In this document: positions 1-11,145 of the stretch, piece after piece | How the letters are laid out: the number at the start of each line of letters is the position of its first letter | Numbering within the stretch: position 1 is the first letter of the stretch | The notes under the pieces: generated by a model | What the model saw: only the letters and a program-made list of their open reading frames with translations | The model's database searches: none | What the model was told of the DNA's origin: nothing | Position numbers and translations under genes: made by a program | Source of the DNA: Lepas anatifera | Lineage: Eukaryota; Arthropoda; Thecostraca; Lepadidae | Length of the DNA: 64,000 bases | Assembly (NCBI GenBank): GCA_034440635.1 | Contig: JAOTON010002266.1 | Location: forward strand, 1,360,001-1,424,000 | Direction of reading: 5' to 3'

Positions 1-37
1 CAGTCGGTAGAGTGTTGGGCTGCGTCCCAACGTTATG
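1..37 (+). repeat. tRNA-like fragment (D-arm/anticodon-arm region), cut by a transposon
   Basis: The first bases read like the D-arm and anticodon stem of a tRNA (GTCGGTAGAGTGTTGGGCTG followed by the partner CCCAAC). No box B follows, because the sequence runs straight into a TTAA-flanked element at 38-41. It is most likely part of a tRNA-derived SINE truncated by the window edge and the insertion. It is not a functional tRNA. Confidence 0.3.
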
Positions 38-2068
38 TTAACCCTCGCCCCACGGGGCCATCGATGCCCCTTAAGGTTTTTCTCGGAAAAGTAGAAAAGT
101 GACGAGGCGCAGCACCGCGGTTGGGAAATCTGCCCCTCACCCCATAATTTTCACACCATCCCGGAACTTTTTTACCCCGTGTCGCACAAGGTCAGGTCAC
201 CAGGCGAGGTCAACCAAGGTCACCTCGTTTCAACTTTTGAGTTCTACCATAACTAAATTTCTAAGCCGATCGACTTGAAACCTCCTACTCTTCATGGGCC
301 TCCCAGGGTCTACAAAATGTTATGCTGGGTTTTTTGATTTCATGAACTGAGGTCAGGTCACGAGATGACCTCTCCCATTGAAAAAACTTGGAGAAAAACG
401 TTATTATGATCCAAAAGTCACAAAAATTATTGAAAAGCTCAGATTCCTCAGGAAAGCTTTCTCAGACAACGGTTTACGGGTTTCAAGGGCGATATTTACC
501 CTTTTACCTATTTAAAGTCATCACAGGTCACTAGGGGTTAATACAGTATTTTGACGATAACTTCTGACCTAATCAAGCTAAAGCGCTCAATCAAACGCCA
601 TCGTGGATGTTTGTCACTGGCTTTCATTTGATATACGGCAAGGCCACTTTTTTACCTTTCGTGACCTCAGGTCATATAAGGTCGCAAGGTTATTATATTA
701 TGTTAGGTCTGGAGGTCAAACCGCTGGCGGGAGGCCATCATGTTCTACATAGCGGAAAAGTGACATTTTCTTATCAAATGCTCTTTATCAAATCGCAATA
801 GCTCTAACGACATCAAAGGTATGCCCAGTTTTCTTAACCCTCGCCTCGGTGGGGGTGTTTGAACACCCTTCAGGGTTTTCCGGTGGCACGAAAAATGGCG
901 GCGCTTTGCGCCGTCGTACTTCGCACATCTTATCCGTGATCAATTTTGCAGCTTTTCCCAAAACTTTAAGGTTGGATCATCTCCAGGTCAGGTCACCAGT
1001 GCAGGTCAAGTGGCCTTACTTCCAAAAATGCTTAAGGTGGCATAAGTAAGAAATTGGCGAATCTATCGGATTGAAACTTATACCACATACTGGGCTCACC
1101 GAGTGCTACAAAATATATCTTGGGATTTTTCATATTAATGACCTAAGGTCAAGTGTGGACCATGACCTGTGTATCGGAAATAAACGAGGAAAACAGAAAT
1201 TGGGCTGTATTTGTGTAAATACGGCTGAGAACACCTTCATATTCTCCCAATCGTAGTATCCTGGGCCTCTTTCCAGGTTCATGTTGCAATTTTTGTCCTG
1301 TGACCTCTGAGAGGACATCTGGGGCTACTTAAGCAGTTTTCAGACTTACCTCAATAACTTTGCATGACATGATGACACAGCTTTTATTTTGACATGATCG
1401 CGTTTGGATTGCTGTTGCGAGTCGATTAATATGCATGTTGACTATGCTAGGTTAAAAGTGACTTTGACCTGACCTGAGGTCAGGTCTTTTTTGTGTTTTG
1501 ACCTAGTATGGTCATATTATACATAATTCGATTTGCCGTGACGAGGGGAAGCGAATGATGCCAAAACATTATTTTAACTCAGCTCTGTCAGATGTTAGAT
1601 TCCAAAAACTCTGCTCAAAATGCCACCTTCTTTGACCTGTCATGACCTCAATATTTACCTGAGCCAAAAAGTGGCTAATCTAGTTTCCTCATGAATTTGT
1701 ATGAGCTATCCACCAGCGTTGGCGTTTTTTCGCTATCCTGCATAGGGGCTGAGTTCGAGAGATTTGTTCAAACACCCCCGTCCCCATCAGGGCGAAGGTG
1801 CCGGGTTAAACCCCCACCGGGGCGCGGGTTAAGCATTGCATATTTGAGTGAAAACAGTCAAACGTGACCTAAATTGACATCTGGAGGTCAAACCATTGAC
1901 CTGGGCGCTTAAGCATGTGAAGTAAATTCTTACTGAATTCGCACAAGCTTTCTAATTCACTTTGCAGATTTGCGTTAACCCCCCATATTTTCGGAGTTAG
2001 AGGGGCCATGGATGTTCCCTCCCGCTAGGGTGAAGGTGGCGCCGGAGCACCGGTGGGGCGCGGGTGAA
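38..2068. mobile_element. TTAA-flanked non-autonomous DNA element (outer copy, host of a nested copy)
   Basis: The left end is TTAA (38-41) followed by CCCTCGCCCCACGGGG. The right end is CACCGGTGGGGCGCGGG followed by TGAA (2065-2068), so the ends are inverted repeats and the target duplication is TTAA with one change. TTAA duplications are the hallmark of piggyBac-type transposition; assignment to that superfamily is inference, as no transposase is present. The interior is rich in AGGTCA/TGACCT hexamers. A second element of the same family (834-1832) sits inside it. No coding frame of interest was seen. Confidence 0.55.
834..1832. mobile_element. TTAA-flanked non-autonomous DNA element (inner, nested copy)
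   Basis: Exact TTAA lies at 834-837 and 1829-1832. The ends are inverted (CCCTCGCCTCGGTGGGG on the left, CCCCACCGGGGCGCGGG on the right). The element is 991 bp without the duplications. Inside are many AGGTCA half-sites, including a palindromic cluster near 1465-1490 that reads TGACCTGACCTGAGGTCAGG. The family recurs at 13564, 29311, 31262, 51605, 55153 and 58294. Confidence 0.72.
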
Positions 2069-2136
2069 GTATCTCAATGCTTGTTTGAGACGCTTACCAG
2101 TTGATTGATTGCTCGGACTTTAGTGCGCGCCCATGC

Positions 2137-2454
2137 TCATATAGCGCCCCAAATACTTATCAGTTCACCATTTCGGAAATCTGTACCTGTTCATATAGTG
2201 CCCCAAATACTTATCAGTTCACCATTTCGGAAATCTATACCTGTTCATATAGTGCCCCAAATACTTATCAGTTCACCATTTCGAAATCTATACCTGTTCA
2301 TATAGTGCCCCAAATACTTACCAGTTCACCATTTCGGAAATCTATACGTGTTCATATAGCGCCCCAAATACTTCTCAGTTCACCATTTCGGAAATCTATA
2401 CGTGTTCATATAGCGCCCCAAATACTTATCAGTTCACCATTTCGGAAATCTATA
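2137..2454. repeat. 54-bp tandem repeat, about 6 copies
   Basis: The unit contains CATATAGTGCCCCAAATACT, then TATCAGTTCACCATTTCGG and AATCTATACCTGTT. Units differ by few changes; one lacks a base. Because 54 is divisible by three, two forward frames stay open across the array (from 2101 and 2105). I regard these frames as by-products of the period, not as genes. Confidence 0.9.
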
Positions 2455-2499
2455 CGGAATATAATTGATATTTCCACTCTTCAGTTTGTTTGAGATCAG

Positions 2500-3766
2500 C
2501 GGAAGCCTGTCGTCGAGACTAGTGTTGAACTAGCCATTTACCGTAGACAAACTCCATTTGTAAGCAATGCAGCGTGAAGGAAGACATGTTCTGGTCCCAT
2601 TTCAATACATTTCGATCAATTTAGTGTCCTGCAATGTCCCAGGGCCTGAAACCAAAGGGACAGAGAAAGGATGCTCGGGATTTTCGTGGGAATTGTTTTC
2701 GATAAACTTCGTCAAATGCTCAGTATTCTGCCTGGTCGTGGTAAGTGACCCAAGCGCTCAGAATGCCTGGTTTCGATTTAGAGTGAATCGCATGGGGTGA
2801 AGGACATGGAGACGCTGTCTGACTTGTTGTATGCTTTTGATGCTTTTCCAAGTGGGGAGGTCGCATAGCACTGAACTCCTGACTGCATAACACTGAACTT
2901 TGATGCTACTTTCTCAACCGATGCGGTTTTACGCGGAGACTTTAACTGCAAATGGGCGAAGAGTAAAATGAAAAAGATTAAAATGAGCAAAAAAGTTCGG
3001 ACTGTTTATGATGAATCAATGTTTTAGTTATCAAAAAGAAAGCGTCAGGGTCTAAGAAGGGTTTGTATTATATTTTGGAAAATATATGTAATTTCTAATT
3101 TTGATTTTGTTTTCTGACGGGGCTTATTTTTCATTTAACTTTAAAATGGTAAAGTAGCATTTGCAGACATCCAAAAAACAGACTGAAAGTAAATATGTGT
3201 ATGCCAAAATATATCTAGAAGACTTTTAGTAAACAATGCTCTTTTTCAGCAAACAATGCTGTCTATATGCTATTCCTAGTCTGGGCCTTTCCTTTCAGAA
3301 TGGTCATAACTTTACATCAGGTAAAATTGCAGCCTTAAGGACCGTTGCATTTTTTAAAATGAGTTCGATATGCATCTAGACGAGTTCTGGGTGTGATTGG
3401 GTACACTTATTTTTATTATGTAGAGTGTGGTTATGTGATAAACTGCTATTACTGCCACGCTTAAAGTGACAGTAATTTATTGATGAAATGCTTTGGTTAT
3501 CCCATACGAAGTTACCGTTGGAATTTCTAAGAACAGAGACCGTAGTTTTCACGCAACTCGTTTTTTCTTCGACATTTGCTGACATGGATAGGTTGGTCAA
3601 CATTGACCTAGGAGCTAATAGAAGTTTCGCTAGTGCACGAGCATTTACAATCTTCAGGGATCACCATTTGCGAGCCCAGTGTGTCCGAAAAGCACTAAGG
3701 CAGAAATTGCTGCTTTCTGTCACGTTTTACGTTTTTCATTTAGACTTTAGCATATGTTGTCTGTAA
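2500..3766. other. no recognisable feature
   Basis: Single-copy, AT-leaning sequence. Short frames of 60-90 codons occur on both strands, but none has recognisable domains, codon bias or splice context. I see nothing supportable here. Confidence 0.5.
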
Positions 3767-4153
3767 GGATATATCAGTGGCGGATCCAGGGGGGCAAAAA
3801 GGCAATTGCCCCCCCAAACGGAAAAGCTCGAGGCAAAACTATGTTTTTGCCCCCAAAGCGATCGACCTCCTTTTTCCCCGACTCCTTTTAAGTTTATAGG
3901 CAACATTTTGGTGCTTTAACTCTCAACTTCAAACAGAACCAGTTAAGTTCAGTTAAAATATCGGGCCTTGGATAGGAAAAAAGGATCTTGAGCTCATATT
4001 TCTCAGCCCGTGACGGTTTTTTTTTGCTTGCCTGAAACACCCGTACCGGGAAGTCATATTTTAGCGCAATTTGGCGTTGCGCGACGTTTTTTTTTTTTTT
4101 TGCTTTTCGACTTTGGCTTGCCCCTCCCAAACCGACCGGCTAGATCCGCCACT

Positions 4154-4162
<9 letters not shown>
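3767..4162. mobile_element. hAT-type MITE with 8-bp target duplication
   Basis: The element (3775-4154, 380 bp) starts CAGTGGCGGATCCAGGGGGG and ends CTAGATCCGCCACTG, an inverted terminal repeat. It is flanked by the exact 8-bp duplication GGATATAT (3767-3774 and 4155-4162). The CAGNG-type terminus and 8-bp duplication are hAT features. Related members occur at 7405, 11420, 20116, 22325, 49297 and 50193. It has no coding capacity. Confidence 0.88.

Positions 4163-4214
<52 letters not shown>
4155..4214. repeat. (AT)n microsatellite next to MITE
   Basis: About 60 bp of near-perfect AT dinucleotide. It begins inside the right-hand target duplication (GGATATAT) of the adjacent MITE and continues to the CCCGACC at 4215. 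Confidence 0.95.
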
Positions 4215-4217
<3 letters not shown>

Positions 4218-4595
4218 GACCAAGAAGCTTTGGCGCTCTACGGACTAATGAGGTCGGGACAACTTGCCCCCCCCCAGCCTCTAAATTACGGTGGGACTGC
4301 CTCTGGGACTAGAGCTGAAAAAGCATGAGATTCCCATGGTAAATACCAGGTGTGATTGGAAGCTTAGGAAGCTGAGGAAGGTAGGTATGATGGGGAGGCT
4401 TACAGGAAGGAGACGGACCTCACCCATGGGTTTCATTGCTGTTCATACATCACTAAATATAGCTGTGCGATCTCTTGTCCGCTCTGACACGAAACGTGAC
4501 ATGCGGAGCGGATCTAGCAGCAGGGCTCGCACACTCTTCTTCAAAATATCTGCTACATTGTGGGGGAAAACGCGATAGTGTAGCTGTGAGACCAG

Positions 4596-4860
4596 CCTTT
4601 GATGCTGACCGTGCGGACGGTTTGTTGGTTGACGTGGGACCCAGGGTGACGGGGCCGAGTTTGTTGGTTGACCTGGGACCCAGGGTGACGGGGCCATCGA
4701 CCGAGCGGACGGTTTGTTGGTTGACGTGGGACCCAGGGTGACGGGGCCGAGTTTGTTGGTTGAGGTGGGACCCAGGGTGACGGGGCCGCCGACCGAGCGG
4801 ACGGTTTGTTGGTTGACGTGGGACCCAGGGTGACGGGGCCGCCGACCGTGCGGACCGTGC
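4596..4860. repeat. minisatellite, alternating 39- and 53-bp units
   Basis: The core GGTTTGTTGGTTGACGTGGG plus ACCCAGGGTGACGGGGCC is repeated five or six times. Some units carry an extra GACCGAGCGGAC segment. Long frames on the minus strand (proline/threonine-rich) exist only because of the repeat. Confidence 0.88.
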
Positions 4861-5770
4861 GGCTGAAAATATCTGACACAACCTGTTTTGCCATGGAACG
4901 TTCTGAAATCTCCCTTCTTTGTCTAACTGATCTCAGTAAATGATTTGTTTCCATAAAATTCTCGAAAACTACTCACAAAGCTACAGCTCCATGACATTGA
5001 CAGCAAATTTTTTCAAACATAAGCGTCACCACCGGCAAAAAAGGGGGGCAGCCAAACTTCAACCTGATGGTGACAAAAACTTTCCACGTCAGGACCAAAA
5101 ACTGTTCGGATTTGGGCTCCTCATTGCCTTCCGCAGCGGCTGGTTATAAGAATGTCCGGTTTTCTCGCATTTTGAATAGGATCAGAATTTTTTTACCCAA
5201 AAGTGGGGGAGGGGCCAAGCCCCCTGGCTCCCTCTTTCCGACGCTTATGGTTTCAAAAGTACCCTAGCAAAACCTGCGCACAGCATTCCTAGATTTTATA
5301 GTCAATTCCGCGAAACCACCACCACGCCTTGCACTCAAGCTAGGAATCCTGGCGTAACTTTTGATCGCCACTTGACATGGGACAGTCACGTCAACGCATT
5401 GGCTGAAGTGCACATTTGGCTCGCAAGTGGTACGTTTTAAAGACGGTGTCACACTGGGGGATGTTAGGCCACGCCAGACGGTGCATATGATGTGTCGTGT
5501 GCGCCAGCTCCCGTCTGATTTGGGTGTGGATAACATTACTGGGTTATACGTCGTGAACACCACGACACCGCTCTGCTAGAAATAGCAAGCATTCCAAGCA
5601 TTGGTTTGCCACGTTGTCAAAGCATATCTGTGCGTTCCGACCTCCCCCTCTTCTGATACGGATAATAAGGATTAATCTTTTGGGGGTTTCACAGCATATC
5701 GACTTGTTCAAATCGTCCCCGTAATGCGTTCAGGTAAATACGCCTCCCTCGCAACGTCAGTGATTGGCAG
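4861..5770. other. no recognisable gene; possible degraded transposon sequence
   Basis: Mixed sequence with a run near 5200 (GGGGGAGGGGCCAAGCCCCC) and no domain I can name. The minus-strand frame at 5264-5563 has a vaguely protein-like composition, but I do not recognise it. Confidence 0.35.
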
Positions 5771-5782
5771 GGCGTTGACTTT

Positions 5783-6320
5783 GATGTGTTCCTTTTCCGG
5801 CTTGTTACACTGCAGTGCAGTGTTGCAAATCCCGACTTTGATGTGTTCCTTTTCTGCAGTGCAGTGTTGCAAATCCCGGCTCTGATGCGTTCCTTTTCCG
5901 GCTTGTTACACTGCAGTGCAGTGTCGCAAATCCTGACTTTGATGTGTTCCTTTTCCGGCTTGTTACACTGCAGTGCAGTGTCGCAAATCCTGACTTTGAT
6001 GTGTTCCTTTTCCGGCTTGTTACGCTGCAGTGTTGCAAATCCTGACTTTGATGTGTTCCTTTTCCGGCTTGTTACACTGCAGTATTGCAAATCCTGACTT
6101 TGATGTGCTCCTTTTCCGGCTTGTTACGCTGCAGTGCAGTGTTGCAAATCCCGTCTTTGATGTGTTCCTTTTTCCGGCTTGTTACACTGCAGTGTTGCAA
6201 ATCCCGACTTTGATGCGTTCCTTTTCCAGCTTGTTACACTGCAGTGCAGTGCAGTGTCTCAAATCCTGACTTTGATGTGTTCCTTTTCCGGCTTGTTACA
6301 CTGCAGTGTTGCAAATCCTG
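5783..6320. repeat. 57-bp minisatellite with a variable CTGCAGTGCAGTG core, about 10 copies
   Basis: The unit is CCGGCTTGTTACACTGCAGT then GCAGTGTTGCAAATCCTGAC then TTTGATGTGTTCCTTTT. Length varies because the GCAGT pentamer occurs one to three times per unit. Several overlapping frames on both strands run through it and are not called as genes. Confidence 0.93.
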
Positions 6321-6329
6321 GGGCGCCGG

Positions 6330-7404
6330 TTGGAGAGCTAGCTGAGTTTTCTACACTTGCTATTTTTGCTCGATTTTCCACTCGTTTCTTATGTTGTTTT
6401 GCACAACTCAATAATCCTGGTGAATATGAACACATAAAAGCATGACACCAAGGAAATGTTGATGAAAAGATTCTTCCCCAACTTTGAATAAAGGTAGGAA
6501 TTGGCTCTCGCGAAATTGTAATTTGTTTGGTTTTCCGCTCTTCGAGTGTAGTTTCCTGTTTGAATTTAATACTCAGCGCCCTAACGCGAAACCAGTTTGG
6601 AGCTCTGCTGCAGTGTGCTCCTGTCCTGTCCACATGCCTCCTTTGCACATGCTCTCTTTTCCGGTCCCACACCCTTTACGCTGTGGGAGAAGGAGAGACC
6701 GGGTAAAGTTTGGCGAGGGGTGGAGGATCGCGGCCTCTCCTGTAACGTCCAGGCTTGCCTGCACCACAGGGTGGCGGGGTCCAACGGTCAGCAGCCTCGT
6801 GTCTCGGGCCCCAGCTCCCACTATTTGTACTCGACACAAAAGTTGGCGCTGCTGTCGCGGAGGTAGGTGGGTGCGGCGTGGCTTACAGGGTGTGGTGGTG
6901 GTGAGAACACAGCGTCACAGCGCTGGCCTGTGTCGGGGAGGTGGCATGACGTGCCGCCCAGTCTGGCGGTGCCCTGCAGACCCCTTTGTGCTGCCTGCCC
7001 GCAGACACCGCTGGGCCCTGTTCGCACCTGCATACAGCGGCTCTGTCTCCTTCTCACTGACAACCACCCGCTCTTGTGGGCCCATTATCTGTTAATGCTT
7101 CTTACAGCTGACCTTACCACTGCACTGCCAAATGTCAGCCTTTTAATCCTCCAAAGAAAGCAAGAGAAAGTGAAAAAAGTTTGCCGTGCGTTAGACTGTT
7201 AATCTCGATCAAGTCCAGTGAGGGTGCGTCTTTGCTTGCGGATATTCTTGCTTTGTTCGAGTTGTTTTTCTCAATTGTGTTTCTTGTGCATCAACTTCGT
7301 TCACGTGGCTGATGGGCTGTTTACGTTCTTACAACCTTGAGGAGCACTTACCACGTGGCCGAGGTGAACCACCGAGTGGGTCCTTGTGCTGCCTCACGTG
7401 TTTC
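6330..7404. other. unassigned GC-rich stretch with one exon-like segment
   Basis: Between 6500 and 7100 the sequence is GC-rich and resembles the exon neighbourhoods elsewhere in the window. A segment at 6770-6862 (+) is bounded by CACCACAG and by CGGAG/GTAGGT, as an internal exon would be. Its three frames match no family I recognise, including the missing calpain exons. It may be an exon of an unidentified gene or chance. Confidence 0.2.
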
Positions 7405-7670
7405 ATAGGCGGATCCAGGACTGCTGATCGTGGGGGAGGCTTATGGTCGGGGGGCGGGCGAATTAATGACCGGGGGCGTCACTTTTAATGTCAGAACCTA
7501 TCAGTTGGGTGCCAAAATTCTATCCTGGAGTAGCAATACTCGCATCCTGGGCGGGCGCCATCGACCTTTCGGCGGGCGCTGTGACCTTTTCAGAGCACGC
7601 CGAGAGTTGATGGGGTGGGGGAAAGTACCCGAAATGCCCTGAAGTGCCCTTTTGGCCTGAATCCGCCCAT
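7405..7670. mobile_element. MITE of the GGCGGATCC family, degraded ends
   Basis: Left end AGGCGGATCCAGGA and right end CTGAATCCGCCCAT are inverted, as in the other family members in this window. No clear 8-bp duplication remains. The interior is G-rich and differs from the 3775-4154 copy. Confidence 0.5.
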
Positions 7671-7683
7671 GTTCGGTGTCTGT

Positions 7684-10600
7684 AATGCACCCGTCACACC
7701 TCCACCTGATGCCGTGACTCGTGTGGGACTGATGGCTCTCTGCACCTCTGTCATTTCCCGTTACACCTCCACCTGGTGCCGTGACTCGTGTGGGACTGAC
7801 GGCCCTCTGCACCTCTGTCATTTCCTGTCACGCCTCCACCCGATGCCGTGACTCGTGTGGGACTGACGGCCCTCTGCACCTCTGTCATTTCCCGTCACGC
7901 CTCCACCTGGTGCCGTGACTCGTGTGGGACTGACGGCCCTCTGCACCTCTGTCATTTCCCGTCACGCCTCCACCTGGTGCCGTGACTCGTGTGGGACTGA
8001 CGGCCCTCTGCACCTCTGTCATTTCCCGTCACGCCTCCACCCGATGCCGTGACTCGTGTGGGACTGACGGCCCTCTGCACCTCTGTCATTTCCCGTCACG
8101 CCTCCACCTGGTGCCGTGACTCGTGTGGGACTGACGGCCCTCTGCACCTCTGTCATTTCCCGTCACGCCTCCACCTGGTGCCGTGACTCGTGTGGGACTG
8201 ACGGCCCTCTGCACCTCTGTCATTTCCCGTCACGCCTCCACCTGGTGCCGTGACTTGTGTGGGACTGATGGCCCTCTGCACCTCTGTCATTTCCCGTCAC
8301 GCCTCCACCTGATGCCGTGACTCGTGTGGGACTGACGGCCCTCTGCACCTCTGTCATTTCCCGTCACGCCTCCACCTGATGCCGTGACTCGTGTGGGACT
8401 GATGGCCCTCTGCACCTCTGTCATTTCCCGTCACGCCTCCACCTGATGCCGTGACTCGTGTGGGACTGACGGCCCTCTGCACCTCTGTCATTTCCCGTCA
8501 CGCCTCCACCTGGTGCCGTGACTCGTGTGGGACTAATGGCCCTCTGCACCTCTGTCATTTCCCGTCACGCCTCCACCTGGTGCCGTGACTCGTGTGGGAC
8601 TGACGGCCCTCTGCACCTCTGTCATTTCCCGTCACACCTCCACCTGGTGCCGTGACTCGTGTGGGACTGACGGCCCTCTGCACCTCTGTCATTTCCCGTC
8701 ACACCTCCACCTGATGCCGTGACTCGTGTGGGACTGACGGTCCTCTGCACCTCTGTCATTTTCCCGTCACGCCTCCACCTGGTGCCGTGACTCGTGTGGG
8801 ACTGATGGCTCTCTGCACCTCTGTCATTTCCCGTCACACCTCCACCTGGTGCCGTGACTCGTGTGGGACTGACGGCCCTCTGCACCTCTGTCATTTCCCG
8901 TCACGCCTCCACCCGATGCCGTGACTCGTGTGGGACTGACGGCCCTCTGCACCTCTGTCATCTCCCGTCACGCCTCCACCTGGTGCCGTGACTCGTGTGG
9001 GACTGACGGCCCTCTGCACCTCTGGCATTTCCCGTCACGCCTCCACCTGGTGCCGTGACTCGTGTGGGACTGACGGCCCTCTGCACCTCTGTCATTTCCC
9101 GTCACGCCTCCACCTGGTGCCGTGACTCGTGTGGGACTGACGGCCCTCTGCACCTCTGTCATTTCCCGTCACGCCTCCACCTGGTGCCGTGACTCGTGTG
9201 GGACTGACGGCCCTCTGCACCTCTGTCATTTCCCGTCACGCCTCCACCCAATGCCGTGACTCGTGTGGGACTGACGGCCCTCTGCACCTCTGTCATTTCC
9301 CGTCACGCCTCCACCTGGTGCCGTGACTCGTGTGGGACTGACGGCCCTCTGCACCTCTGTCATTTCCCGTCACGCCTCCACCTGTTGCCGTGACTCGTGT
9401 GGGACTGATGGCCCTCTGCACCTCTGTCATTTCCCGTCACACCTCCACCTGGTGCCGTGACTCGTGTGGGACTGACGGCCCTCTGCACCTCTGTCATTTC
9501 CTGTCACGCCTCCACCTGGTGCCGTGACTCGTGTGGGACTGACGGCTCTCTGCACCTCTGTCATTTCCTGTCACGCCTCCACCTGGTGCCGTGACTCGTG
9601 TGGGACTGACGGCTCTCTGCACCTCTGTCATTTCCCGTCACGCCTCCACCTGGTGCCGTGACTCGTGTGGGACTGACGGCCCTCTGCACCTCTGTCATTT
9701 CCCGTCACGCCTCCACCTGTTGCCGTGACTCGTGTGGGACTGATGGCCCTCTGCACCTCTGTCATTTCCCGTCACACCTCCACCTGGTGCCGTGACTCGT
9801 GTGGGACTGACGGCCCTCTGCACCTCTGTCATTTCCTGTCACGCCTCCACCTGGTGCCGTGACTCGTGTGGGACTGACGGCCCTCTGCACCTCTGTCATT
9901 TCCCGTCACACCTCCACCCGATGCCGTGACTCGTGTGGGACTGACGGCTCTCTGCACCTCTGTCATTTCCCGTCACACCTCCACCTGGTGCCGTGACTCG
10001 TGTGGGACTGACGGCCCTCTGCACCTCTGTCATTTCCCGTCACGCCTCCACCTGTTGCCGTGACTCGTGTGGGACTGATGGCCCTCTGCACCTCTGTCAT
10101 TTCCCGTCACGCCTCCACCTGGTGCCGTGACTCGTGTGGGACTGACGGCCCTCTGCACCTCTGTCATTTCCCGTCACGCCTCCACCTGGTGCCGTGACTC
10201 GTGTGGGACTGACGGCCCTCTGCACCTCTGTCATTTCCCGTCACACCTCCACCTGGTGCCGTGACTCGTGTGGGACTGACGGCCCTCTGCACCTCTGTCA
10301 TTTCCCGTCACGCCTCCACCTGATGCCGTGACTCGTGTGGGACTGACGGCCCTCTGCACCTCTGTCATTTCCCGTCACACCTCCACCTGGTGCCGTGACT
10401 CGTGTGGGACTGACGGCCCTCTGCACCTCTGTCATTTCCCGTCACGCCTCCACCTGGTGCCGTGACTCGTGTGGGACTGACGGCCCTCTGCACCTCTGTC
10501 ATTTCCCGTCACGCCTCCACCTGGTGCCGTGACTCGTGTGGGACTGACGGCCCTCTGCACCTCTGTCATTTCCCGTCACACTTCCACCTGGTGCCGTGAC

Positions 10601-11104
10601 TCGTGTGGGACTGACGGCCCTCTGCACCTCTGTCATTTCCCGTCACGCCTCCACCCAATGCCGTGACTCGTGTGGGACTGATGGCCCTCTGCACCTCTGT
10701 CATTTCCCGTCACGCCTCCACCTGGTGCCGTGACTCGTGTGGGACTGACGGCCCTCTGCACCTCTGTCATTTCCCGTCACGCCTCCACCTGGTGCCGTGA
10801 CTCGTGTGGGACTGACGGCCCTCTGCACCTCTGTCATTTCCCGTCACGCCTCCACCTGGTGCCGTGACTCGTGTGGGACTGACGGCCCTCTGCACCTCTG
10901 TCATTTCCCGTCACGCCTCCACCTGGTGCCGTGACTCGTGTGGGACTGATGGCTCTCTGCACCTCTGTCATTTCCCGTCACGCCTCCACCCGGTGCCGTG
11001 ACTCGTGTGGGACTGACGGCCCTCTGCACCTCGTGTCATTTCCCGTCACGCCTCCACCTGGTGCCGTGACTCGTGTGGGACTGACGGCCCTCTGCACCTC
11101 TGTC
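7684..11104. repeat. 67-bp minisatellite, about 51 copies
   Basis: The unit is CTGACGGCCCTCTGCACCTC, TGTCATTTCCCGTCACGCCT, CCACCTGGTGCCGTGACTCG, TGTGGGA. The spacing of CGTGTGGGAC between successive units is 67 bp. Sites vary at a few positions (GGTG/GATG/GTTG, GCC/ACC, C/T in GACGG), giving many unit types. It is GC-rich. The array ends where the unit's TCATTTCCCG becomes TCATTTTCAG at 11104-11112, which looks like a 3' splice site. Confidence 0.96.
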
Positions 11105-11112
11105 ATTTTCAG

Positions 11113-11145
11113 ATTCGTAGCCCGCACCAACAAGAAGCACTGGAG
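11113..11145 (+). other. possible micro-exon of unknown gene, phase-compatible with the calpain exon downstream
   Basis: A 33-bp segment lies between TCATTTTCAG and GGAG/GTAGCT. In the frame that would splice in phase to the calpain exon at 14780 it reads FVARTNKKHW plus a split Arg codon. This does not match the expected calpain sequence around the catalytic Asn (NPWG), so I do not assign it to that gene. It may be a lineage-specific micro-exon or chance. Confidence 0.18.

Noticed and set aside
4443..4954. Minus-strand frames rich in PSPWVPRQPTN
   Set aside because: Translation of the 39/53-bp minisatellite.
5689..6269. Overlapping frames with SGLLHCSA / KRNTSKSGFATL repeats
   Set aside because: Translation of the 57-bp minisatellite on both strands.
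11113..11145. Candidate calpain exon upstream of 14780
   Set aside because: Phase fits, but the peptide FVARTNKKHW does not match the calpain region around NPWG; kept only as a low-confidence possible exon.
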